Source: Linepithema humile (lineage: Eukaryota > Arthropoda > Insecta > Hymenoptera > Formicidae). Taken from it: a stretch of 64,000 nt of DNA. A model generated the notes under the pieces. It had not been told where the DNA came from and did no database searches. It worked only from the letters and a program-made list of their open reading frames with translations. Both the position numbers and the translations under genes were made by a program. Shown in pieces: positions 1-9,760 of the stretch (within the stretch, counting starts at the first letter, position 1; every line of letters starts with the position of its first letter). The stretch spans positions 4,216,001 to 4,280,000 of the forward strand of contig NC_090133.1 in NCBI RefSeq assembly GCF_040581485.1, in the 5' to 3' direction.

Positions 1-1150
1 TCCGTCGTCGGTGTGGTGCTTCTTGGATCACACGACGACCTTTTTTCACCTCTTCGCTCGTGCTTTTAACGCAATCGGGTGTGCTCATATTGACTTGACA
101 TTCTCAAAACGATTGAAATTGTTAACGCCAGTGCAGTGCGACAAAGTGCTCGTAGTAGACATGCAAAGTAGTTCGAAAGGAAACCGATTTCTGTATCTTT
201 CTGTATGTTTCTTTTTTTTCTTTCATTATTGTAAAAGAAAAATATACACAGTTTTAAAAAATAGATATAATTATACATCCTTTCAATTGTCGATATGAAA
301 AGGTTTAAAAAGCTTTCATATTATTTAAATTTATCGCTAAAGAAAATCCTATTCAGCGTGATTATAAACTCTATTATATGTAACTTTTAGTACGCGAAGA
401 GTATTGAAGATTGAAGACCGTTTCAAAACTTTCGTAATATTTCGAATCGATTGCGAAGAAAATGCGGCGTGTCTTGTTGAGTAAATATTTATCTCGCGTT
501 ATTAATTAAGTACCGAGAGAGAGTTGGTCGACTCGTTTGAGTCTCGCTAGTGGGCTCGCAGAACGCAAACGGCGATCCGGATATTTTTCCAATCTTTCAA
601 CTACCTGCAAAAGAGCGTAGATATTGCTCGCCCCTGCATCCGGTGGCCGTGTAATCTTGCCGTACGTCTTTGATAGGTTTATTACTGAACTCGGGCTTGT
701 TTGCTCCGTGTACATAAAGTAGCGCTGGCTTTTTCTTCCAAACGTGGTTCTCACTCGCAATCGCGATTAGAACTGTAATTTTATCGGTTGCATTTGTGCT
801 TTCTCTCTGAGTTTTTTATCTCGCTCAAAATGCGTTATAAAGATACTTAATTCGTTTTAACAACAACACTATACGCGCGACACAATAAATAGTGTTATAA
901 ATAATAATCTACAAACTTTGAAAACACAGCTATAAATAAAATGTGAAATTAAAAAACTTGTCTCATTTCTTATATATGTAAGTAACGTTTTTTATTTTAT
1001 ATATTAAAAATTTTACTAAAAATTATAGTAACCAGATACGAGTTGATTGTCAATGCGTCATAAAAAAAGACATCCTAGAAATTAAAAGCGATATTACATT
1101 TACATAACAAAACCCGCTTAAATAAACATTTCTCTATTATTCAAACAGGC
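1..1150. other. Non-coding, mostly AT-rich; one mixed-GC patch
   Basis: Positions 300-480 and 830-1130 are AT-rich with homopolymer runs and no credible reading frame. Positions 500-780 form a less AT-rich patch with a short minus-strand frame (506-760) that has no recognisable motif. Nothing here resembles an exon with splice sites, an RNA gene or a transposon end. Confidence 0.6.
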
Positions 1151-1370
1151 TCGTCCCGACAATGGAATACATCAAGAAATTAAAACCGGCCGGTCTACGC
1201 ATTCTCGAATACTCGTATCGACTAGACGTCGTTAACCCTTCACCACCGACGACATGGGCTTTCGTGGGGTCTCGAGGAACCGAGAGAGGAAAGCGCCGGA
1301 GAACTCGCCGAAAAAATATTTATGCGGTTTTTAACTTCGAAGGGGAGAATCACTGCTCTCGCGATCGTCG

Positions 1371-1387
1371 CGACGACGACGATGGCA

Positions 1388-1419
<32 letters not shown>

Positions 1420-1431
1420 AACGACGACGGC
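1371..1431. repeat. (GAC/ACG)n trinucleotide microsatellite
   Basis: An interrupted ACG/GAC triplet tract with an uninterrupted core at about 1387-1419. It encodes poly-Asp on one strand and poly-Val on the other in overlapping frames, which explains the ORFs covering it. Confidence 0.95.
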
Positions 1432-1616
1432 AGCGGCGGTGGCAGAGGCGGCGCCTGCATTATGAGTGTGTTCATATTTCCTGCGTTTGCCTCCTTCCAT
1501 CCCTTATCTGTCTTCCCTACCCTCGGAGCCCTTTTGTTCGCACTCTTTCGACTGTTAATGCCGCGAAATTAACTCCGGGAGGAGCGAGTTTAAGAACTGC
1601 GAGACTCCGGGTGTAG

Positions 1617-1633
1617 ATATATATATATATATA
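1617..1633. repeat. (AT)n microsatellite
   Basis: Seventeen bases of pure alternating A and T at the downstream edge of a GC-rich island. Confidence 0.9.
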
Positions 1634-1783
1634 CGTACTCTTGTCCCTCGTCCCACCACCCCCTGCTCGCCGCTACCCCATTGTGTCCCGCGAGCGATAT
1701 TATTTTAACATTATCAGTTGCTTGGGCGCGTTGCCTTAATTAATTTATTTATGAACCGCGCGCGAACGGAAAAGGGGGAAAGA

Positions 1784-1816
1784 GGGAAAGAGAGAGAAAG
1801 AGAGAGAGAGAGAAAG
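1784..1816. repeat. (AG)n purine tract
   Basis: GA/AG dinucleotides interrupted by GGG and AAA, all purine on the plus strand. Confidence 0.9.
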
Positions 1817-2420
1817 CTCAGAATTCGAGTCGCTTCATTGCCGGATTTGTCTCCGGAGGTTCAGCGGTTCAACCCCTTGTCGTCGTTGGTTGTCGGGGCC
1901 GGTCGAGACTCTCTCGGGCTTAGGGTCCGCCGAGCAAAAGGACGTAGCTCTAATAACGCTTCCTCCTTTATTGCGTCCCGTTTTATCGCCGGCCAAAGAA
2001 ACTGCTTCACGGAGAATGTCCGAACAGGAGAAACAGAGAAAGGATACGGACAAAGGCGGAAGAAGGGAGAGGGCTACGACGATTTAAGGACTGAAATCGC
2101 AATGAGAACGGTAACTGCTGTAATGAAAAAGGCGCTTGATTACGCGTCGCGCACGGTGTTAAAAGCTGCGACCGCTGATCTTTTTAATAATAATTGTTCT
2201 TATTCTTGAGAATCGATGGAAAGTAGTGATAGCAGCGATGCAACAGGATAAGCGATCTACCTTTTGCGAAACAAAAACTCGAATTCCTATTCAATAATAA
2301 GTTTTAAAAAGATTGAACAATTATCACCTGCACATGCGATTACTTTTATAATATCAGATTATAAAATCTTTTAAATAAAAAATTCATGATATACCGCGGC
2401 ATTAAACACAAGATGCGAGA

Positions 2421-2936
2421 ATGTGCAGGTCCAAGATGTTCCCGAAGCGAACGGGATCGCGACGGAATTTTCGGCGCTTTGCGCGAAATTCGAGTCGCAA
2501 TCGAAAAAGACGGAGATCGGTCGGATCTTCCTCTTTGGGATTGAGCGATAAATCAAACGATACCCCGGAAGGGAGGAACCCTCCGCCGTACGGTCGGAAC
2601 ATTTGCATAGGGGAGATTTTGACCCTTCGTCTTGGCGAACGAAGCTACCGGTCAGTCGTCCAGTTTTGGGATCACCTGTCCCGTGATTATCCGGGGTCAA
2701 GATTGCGAGAAGGATTTTGCCGGGAACGGGACCCTTGCACCTCAAAGAAACCCCCCTTTTTCTTCTGGTCAGCAACTCTCCTCCCCGGTCAATCCTCGTT
2801 CGGTCGCGTTTACGATAAATTAATGGTTTTTCGGGGCACCTCACTGGCCGGTCTCACGAAAATTCAAATCGGCAACTGCCTCATTCTTATTCGTTCGTTT
2901 GAACCGTCCGTTTCGAAAATCGTACGGCTTACGTAA
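2421..2936 (+). CDS. Uncertain 171-codon ORF, no family recognised
   Basis: An uninterrupted plus-strand frame of 171 codons starts with ATG and has no low-complexity tract. The first third is rich in Arg and Ser; the rest is mixed, with short aromatic patches. I recognise no domain, signal peptide or membrane segment. A 157-codon minus-strand frame (2371-2844) and a further plus frame (2632-2823) overlap it, so the island is stop-poor in several frames at once, as expected by chance in CpG-rich DNA. No splice or promoter evidence favours either strand. It is listed only because it is one of the longest non-repetitive frames in the window; most likely it is not a gene. Confidence 0.1.
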   Translation: MCRSKMFPKRTGSRRNFRRFARNSSRNRKRRRSVGSSSLGLSDKSNDTPEGRNPPPYGRNICIGEILTLRLGERSYRSVVQFWDHLSRDYPGSRLREGFCRERDPCTSKKPPFFFWSATLLPGQSSFGRVYDKLMVFRGTSLAGLTKIQIGNCLILIRSFEPSVSKIVRLT

Positions 2937-2939
2937 ACG

Positions 2940-4086
2940 CGGATTGTTGCACTCTCTATTCAAAAATAGAAAAATAAAAAGTAAGTTAATAAGATGAATA
3001 ATTTCCTTCAAAATGTACAAAGTATCAACATTAATTGAGAGTGCAATCTATACAAAAATCGTATTTAATAAATCTTAAATTAGATTTCTGAAAATATTAC
3101 GGTCAATTTTACATTGTAATCTGATTATCTTTTTTAATTTTATATGATAAAAAAATCTCGTATATATAAAAAAAGTTAAAATAAATAAAATATAAAAATA
3201 ATATTTGATTTTGCACATTTTTAAACAAACACCAATTCATTGGGAATTTACAAAATGTATTGACGCGAGATCCTGTTTATACACAATGACCCGAAAGTGG
3301 ACAATGGTCATCCGCGCGCGATCATTAACGATCCGGCGCAAGCCGGGGAGAAAATTTCATGATTCCGTGAAGAATGAAGGAGAATCGGACGCCGGTTCTA
3401 GAGGGAATGTGCTAATGGTTCTATATCAAACACCGGCCGACCATTTAACTCCACCGGAACATTCACGGCGTTTCATCATTAATCTCCCGTGAAGTCTTCT
3501 GATGTGTAAACAGCTTTATTGGCAGCTCCGTGGAAAGAGATTCCGTGACGGTGCGAACCGAGCGAATTGCAAAATTTCACGAAAAACATCGCGCCGACGC
3601 GAGTCCGTTTACTGCAGATGCCAGATGCAGGTGGGACTCGCATCAGTCATTTGTCGGTCGAACATTTAACCTTTCCTGCGTGTTCTGAACAATGTTAAAT
3701 GGAAAAGCGCCGAGCAAAGGAAGGGGCAGCTGGTTAAAGAAACTTTCGCGAACAATGTCGGGCAAAGCGACATCGTTGACACACATTTGAACCGATCTCA
3801 ATGACTCTGTTCCAGCACAAATTGCTGCTGTAAAAATATTTAAATCAGCCGCTAATTATAGAATATAATTACTAACATCTCTCATATGATTAATAACTTT
3901 TACTCAATTAGTAAAAAAGTCTACAACGTCAGTTGTATTATCGTTATGACATTATTATATACCATATTAATACAAAGATGTCTCAGAATTGTTGCAAATT
4001 GATACTATAAAAAGTATAATTCTGTAATATTACATATAGATATTTTTAAAATATTCATATCTGCGTGAAAATCTGCGTAAAATCTG
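2940..4086. other. AT-rich spacer and mixed-GC segment, no gene recognised
   Basis: Positions 2940-3200 and 3820-4080 are AT-rich. Positions 3205-3790 have moderate GC with one 95-codon plus frame (3205-3492) lacking any motif. Just before 4087 the octamer ATCTGCGT occurs three times within about 35 bases, next to the start of the fold-back element. Confidence 0.55.
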
Positions 4087-4584
4087 CGTATATTGAAATA
4101 ATAAACAAATCTGTCCATCAAGACCTTCTTCAGTGTCAATAATAATAATACAAACGTTAGCTGGTTGAACATTCGCAATTTTTCGATTTAATATTGATAA
4201 ATATTAACAATATATTAAATAAGCTGCACAAAAACGGTAATAAATGAAGCATTTCGCAATGATAAATTACTATTATCACTATTATTTTAACCATGGATTC
4301 AATTTATACATCTCTGTTCACTATCTGACTCTTCCATCTCTTTTACTGAATCGACGGACACATCTAACCGGACTCTATTATTGCGAAATGTTTAACTCAT
4401 TACACAAATTTATCATTGCGAAATGCTTGACTTCATTTAAAACCAGTTTCGCGCAGCTTATTTAATATGTTGATAATATTTAACAATATTGTAAGTCGAA
4501 AAATTGCATACGTTTAAATATTATTATTATTGACACCGAATAAGATCTGATGACAGACTGAAACATTTGTTATTTCAATATACG
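4087..4584. mobile_element. Long fold-back (imperfect inverted repeat) element, 498 bp
   Basis: The left arm (about 4087-4268) is the imperfect reverse complement of the right arm (about 4407-4584), with a spacer of about 138 bases. Outside-in matching blocks are CGTATATTGAAATAA / TTATTTCAATATACG, GTGTCAATAATAATAATA / its complement near 4520, GCAATTTTTCGA near 4172 / TCGAAAAATTGC near 4497, ATATTAAATAAGCTGC / GCAGCTTATTTAATAT, and GCATTTCGCAATGATAAAT / its complement at 4407-4425. The arms carry small indels and mismatches. On the right, a block of about 29 bases containing ATTGCGAAATG is duplicated (4376-4404 and 4410-4438). No transposase frame or clear target-site duplication is visible. 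It could be a decayed MITE or fold-back transposon; a transcribed long hairpin is another possibility. Confidence 0.8.
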
Positions 4585-5690
4585 TCTTTTTTGCAGAAAC
4601 TGGCGTTGGCTCTTTTAGCTCCTTCACGTTTCAATTTTATATCTGCATTAAATCTTAAATTGTTTCCTGAACAAGATTACTCTCTTAAATTTTTACAAAG
4701 AGTAAATTTTTATTAAGAGTTTTGGTTATTTTTTTCGGAAAGCACGAGTCTCATTCTTTGTTCTACTTACATTTCTCTCTGACATTTAAAAAAGCTTGCG
4801 GACTCTCTTTCCATGTATTAAAAAATGAATGGCAAAGAGCTTGGTTTCTCGAGCGCCTACTTAATGCGTGGTAATGACTGAGATTCGCGGGACGTTGTCG
4901 GCACGAATGAGAAGAGCGCAGAAGACACGGGGGATTTTCGAGTGGTAGAGTGGCATCGGGGGAGACATGCCGGAAGGGATCGAATCGCGTTTCCCCTCGA
5001 TTGACGACGCGAGTACGTGCGCCCATAATGTCGCCCGGGCGACATATGGCCGCCGCTGATTGCACCACCGCGGTTTCACTTTCAACCACGCTCGACGCAC
5101 CGCGAGAGCGCGGTTTCGTATACGTGACGGTGGTAATGACCCGCCGTGACCCTCCCTGTAGCCACCCCGGCTCGAATTAATACACCGACCACAGACAGGC
5201 ATGCTTATTGAACAGCACTCGATACGATGGGATTGACTTTCTTAGATTCGTTGAGATAAAAGCATATTGTTGAAGTTGATTAAATTATATTGCTTCCAAA
5301 AAAAAGATTATTTTTATTAAAAATTTATATATTATAATTGTGACTTAAAATTTAAGAATTTTGATGTTAAAATTTTCTGCAATTAGTATATTAATTAAAG
5401 CTCTAACTAAAGAAAGAAGAATTTTTAATTTCGTAGAAAACAATTCATAATTTTAGTAAGTAAAAAATAACTGTAGGCTTAATATTATTATAAGTTTATT
5501 ATTAAATAGAAGAAAACAGTTTGTTAAAATAATGTTTGGAGAAGAAAATAATAGTTAAAAATTCTTGTTACGATTGCGATTAGTAAAAGATTACGTACGC
5601 GACATCGCGTAGTTTTTAAAGCTTTTTCCGCATTGATTTTAACGCGATAAATTGTGCGAAAGGAAAATTACTACTATCAAATGTGAGCTA
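4585..5690. other. Mixed segment: GC island 4840-5190, then AT-rich DNA
   Basis: Four overlapping frames (62-113 codons, both strands) fill the CpG-rich island 4763-5202; none has a recognisable motif, and they are mutually exclusive. Positions 5220-5680 are AT-rich and empty. A splice-acceptor-like TTTTTTGCAG ends near 4596 but no matching exon follows. Confidence 0.5.
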
Positions 5691-5767
5691 TACGCGATGA
5701 TGAAAAACTCCTCGCGGATGATGGGGTGTTCCGAGGCACCTCCGTATACGAAGGGCAAAGAAAGGTA

Positions 5768-6028
5768 CTACAAGGGTGGCTGGTACCCCCTGGGGAGCCT
5801 ATTGTGCGGAATACCCTGATTAAAAACCCATTCCCCAGTTCTGCTCTTTAACCGGATGTTCAGAACCGAAATCCCAAGTCCGTTGTTCGATTTCCAGCGT
5901 GTATTCGCAAAAAAAAGCTCCATAAAGACAAGACTATTATTTAAGAAGCTCATTAGTATGTTGTAATATGAACATGTTAGGTATATTTTCATTTCGTAAT
6001 TGTATACACAAGGTATAGAAATGCACAC
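5768..6028 (-). CDS. Uncertain exon-like GC island with an 86-codon minus frame
   Basis: A patch of about 210 bases (5695-5905) with much higher GC than the AT-rich DNA on both sides contains an 86-codon minus frame and a 40-codon plus frame starting at ATG near 5696. The C-terminal half of the minus frame, which lies inside the patch, looks like a normal soluble protein by composition. Its N-terminal half lies in AT-rich DNA, so if it is real it would be an exon of a spliced gene, but no AG acceptor sits at the composition boundary. A fragment of a retrotransposon is equally possible. I do not recognise a family. Confidence 0.12.
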   Translation of the reverse strand: MCISIPCVYNYEMKIYLTCSYYNILMSFLNNSLVFMELFFANTRWKSNNGLGISVLNIRLKSRTGEWVFNQGIPHNRLPRGYQPPL

Positions 6029-7103
6029 ACGAGTAGTTTTACATTTCAGCGCGTAAATTCTACGTCATATTCTTTATAAAAATTCTAAGCACGTGTAAAT
6101 GCAATCTTTAAAAGAATTAGATTAAAATAATTAAATCAATTGTAAAAAACAAAAATTAGGTATGACAAAAAAAATTAATTTTTTTTCTAATATTATACGA
6201 ACTTTAAAGCAAAGTCCCGATAAAATTCTTTTATCGTTTCTATCACAGTTTAGTGTAATTTTGCTCGCTTAATGATAGCAACAAAACATAAATGAGTAAA
6301 TATTATCTACAATGTGTAGCAACGAAGACAGCAGCAAAGGCATTCGATGTAATACAAAGTAGAAGAAATACGAGCGACTTTGACAGACATGGTCGCTGCG
6401 AGGCACGCCGCAACGTTAATTCCAGCGATAAAGCGCAATCTGTCTGATCGACGCGACGATCGCGCGTGATTATGATTGAGGATGATTAACCGGAGAGAGA
6501 ACGAGGGGACGGCGAGTGTGCGGGGCGAGGCGGAAAAGAGAGGACGCGGAATCGTTGTTGCGTCAACGTGACGAGCAACGCAACCCGTCAAAGCGCTCGC
6601 CATCTCGGCACGTCATTAGTCTCGTTGACACCCCTCGGCAAATAATTACCGGCGCCTCTCACGGTAGCCTCGCCTATCCTTTAACTTTTGCTTTACGCTC
6701 CACTACGCTGCTCAATCGCATCAAGTCATTCTTTTGTGCCAGAAAATTACACTAAATTACCGTAATGTTTCTTTATAAAAAAATTATGCTTCTATACAAT
6801 TAAATGTACAATACTCACGGAATTTCCATGGATGATGCCTATCAGGAAATGCGGCAGAATAACAACATTGTTATCTATAAAAAAACAAAAAAGATCTGAA
6901 TAAATAAAAATGGAAGTTATAAGTTAAAATGCTAGTAAAATGAAAAATATGCAAAGATGAAGAATACGCAACAGAATATCTTATTTTCCTAGATAAACAA
7001 AACAACATTTTTCTGAAATCGTAAATTATTAAAAACAAATTAAAATTGGTTAATTTCTAATTAATTATTAACTCGCACAATGTTCTAATTTTCTTTTTAC
7101 AGG
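5910..7103. other. AT-rich DNA with one GC island at 6400-6740
   Basis: Opposing frames 6307-6603 (minus) and 6516-6755 (plus) overlap in the island and have no identifiable motif. Positions 5920-6300 and 6760-7100 are AT-rich and hold nothing I can support. Confidence 0.55.
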
Positions 7104-7424
7104 GAAGACTACTCGTCTTGAATTATCTCGTTGTAATTTTTAAAACCTAGTACTTTCTCTAATTTAATCTACATATCTTTTTTTCAAACAGCAGTAAGTG
7201 TTAATGTACGCTTTCCGCGCTGTTAATTTTAATAACAATATACACAAAGTTCACTGTCACTCTAAAAAAATTTACGGATATTCTTTCCTGCAGTCAAACT
7301 TTCACCATTTTATAATATTGTAAAAGAGATTTCTCTTATTAAAAAAGAAATATTGTAAAACTCCAAGAAAATTATTGTAATCTTAATAATCTCGTCAAGA
7401 GATAGATCAAGACGAGTAGTCTTC
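7104..7424. mobile_element. MITE-like element with 26-bp terminal inverted repeats
   Basis: The left terminus 7104-7129 and right terminus 7399-7424 are reverse complements at 24 of 26 positions, enclosing about 270 bases of AT-rich DNA without an ORF. Each terminus is itself a small hairpin: AAGAC and GTCTT flank a five-base loop. Internally, AATATTGTAAAA occurs twice as a direct repeat near 7313 and 7350. Length, AT-richness, non-coding content and terminal repeats fit a non-autonomous DNA transposon. No target-site duplication is obvious, so the true ends are uncertain. Confidence 0.6.
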
Positions 7425-7435
7425 TCGGAAGCTTA

Positions 7436-9760
7436 TTGTTAGATTATATATACGACAGCAAATTACATCTAGATAACACGGCATGTGTTGTCCGCACGCA
7501 CACTATGCGTAGAAAATATCCGCGTTACATGCATCATAATAATAAACTCATGATCTCGTTAACCAGATTAATGAGCATCGTCCTCGATTTACGCTCTCGC
7601 AGTGTACGGACGCTCCTCGATAAGCGTACTACTGGCGCTAAAGTTCACGACGAGTTCGACGAGTTTCGATGGCGCCCGGCGTGCAACGCTCGCGCAATAA
7701 ATTCCATTACTCATTGTAGCCGATCGTTAGTAAGTACATCGCGCGGTCGCTCGCTCGCGCTCGTACGATGCTAAGGACGGCGGACCTATTTGTGAGAAAG
7801 CGCGAGCGGGTCCGGGCCGCTGTAATTTGCATCTCGATTCAATTCCGGCTGGCATACCTCAAGGAGAAAACTTGTCCGTCATTAGGTGCCCGAACGTTAC
7901 TCGTTAACGTCGGACGCTGATGAGCGCGCCGGTATCGATTGGGGGCCCCGTAAGAGGAACCCGCGCGCGATAAAAGGCACGGCGCGCCACACGAGATTGC
8001 GGCAAGAAATATTAACGAACCATCGAGAGTGGCTGACAGTAATGCTCCTTTAGGATCGCGCACGGTCGTGCATTAACGACAGGTGTTGCGATGTGACCTG
8101 ACCCTATCCATGGAAATTTGGTTGCCGATCGATCGCGATCCGTGCGTGAGTTGTTCGTGTAATCGTAGTTTGTAATTAAAGCCTGAGAGCCTCAATGCCG
8201 AAAAGATTCTTTCCGTTAATTGAGATTACGATGAACACATTATGTGCTAAATACATTTTAACCGAATCTCGAACTTAATTTCAGTCCTCGATTCCTGAGC
8301 TATTTAAAAAAAACTCACTAAAGAATCTATTAAAATTAAGATTGACAGGTTTATAAAAAATTTTAATATGCAATACCTCAACGTCTGTCCAAATGAAAAC
8401 GTCAGTTTGTAATTTTTTACAAGAAAAAAAGGATATTCGTATAATAAAACGTAATCATATAAATACGCGTAGAGAAGCATATACAAACGCGCGAGATAGT
8501 GTTTCTATTTCCTTGTATAAAGTTTATTTATTCCTCTTTTCAAAACTGTATGACATCGAGGTGCGCTAACGGTGAATTCATTAGACGTTATTAAAAGGCA
8601 CATATGATTTCGCGATTATTACGCATTCGCGCGTGATTTATTATGGGTGAGAAGTCACGGATAAGAGACCTGTCGCTCTGCGGAAAGGATATCGATGTGG
8701 CGTGCAATAAATAATTATCGTGGCGCAGTCGGTATCGTAAAATAGTTCGACGTGGTTAATTAGGCAGCCGTGTAATTGATGAGGGGCGATCGCTCGAGCG
8801 CGAAAGCTTCTTGGCGTTCCGTTCTTCGATTTGCTGCTTCCTTCGACTGACGCGTCTGTCAGCTCGATTTTAACGGTTATCGGGGACGATATTCTTGTTC
8901 CAATTGGTTTTTTTTAGTATCATTATTATTCTATAATTTACTGTATAATGTAACAATACAGCTTTAATCATTTATAGATAGCAATCGCAAATAAAGAATC
9001 AAGATCAATTAATATTGTGTTAAAATATTTTAACAGAAATGATACTCAAAATATATTCAAAAAATTACCAAATTATAATACGGTGAAACAGAAAATATTT
9101 TTTGAAGAGTAAATAAGTGGCTGTAATACGTCGAGATACGTCAATTTATCTAGTGACAAATTGTATAACGAAAGAATTATACGACAATGTTTTCTCGTTG
9201 TCAATATATTCTAACTTTACGAGTGACAACGATTACGTTATGTCGTTGTAACGGCATGCAGCACCGCCGTTATAAAGTCGATTATACTCGTCGAAGCTTA
9301 AGAGACACTGCGGTCGCGAGTCAACCCTTCGCCGTCCGTCACAATCGCTTCGTCGTTTCTTCGGCAGTATTTCATAATTAGCTAAACAATAGCGGCGAAG
9401 ACTCGTGACTACGTAACAGAATCCCCCCCTCTATTATCCTTCCACCGCGGGAACGGAATGCGCGCGCGAGTGTTTTTCTGCTCCATGAATCTTTTAGTCG
9501 GACGCACTCGACGATTCAACTAAACAACCAGCGGGGACGGCTCCCCTGCGCCCTTCGAAAAACGGTAAGCTGATTCAGTTGTTTACCGTTCTACCTGTTC
9601 ACCTGTGCGACCGTATGAGATCTTTACAAAAGCCGAATTAGAGACACGGTGGAGCGCGGAGCGTTAGCGCGTCGCATAAGAGGATGCGCATCTGAAAACA
9701 AGCGTAAGCACCTTGTACTTCTGCATTGAGCACGTAGCTCGCCATTTCAAGTCAAAGCGA
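7436..9760. other. Alternating GC islands and AT-rich spacers, no gene recognised
   Basis: CpG-rich patches at 7580-8130, 8560-8880 and 9230-9720 are separated by AT-rich DNA at 8200-8500 and 8900-9180. ORFs such as 7436-7774 plus and 7839-8063 minus have no motifs. A 16-base perfect palindrome, GTTAAAATATTTTAAC, lies near 9019. Short G/C-only patches occur near 7970-7990. Confidence 0.5.

Larger units (their letters stand above)
1150..2220. other. GC-rich island with triplet and dinucleotide repeats, no gene recognised
   Basis: Open frames on both strands here (for example 1162-1572 plus and 1718-2209 plus) run through the GAC triplet repeat or the AG tract. They translate to runs of Asp, Val, Arg or Glu. 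They look like products of repeats in stop-poor DNA and not genes. Confidence 0.6.

Noticed and set aside
7188..7200. Acceptor-like T-rich CAAACAG followed at once by GTAAGT
   Set aside because: It would define a two-base exon inside a MITE-like element; not believable.
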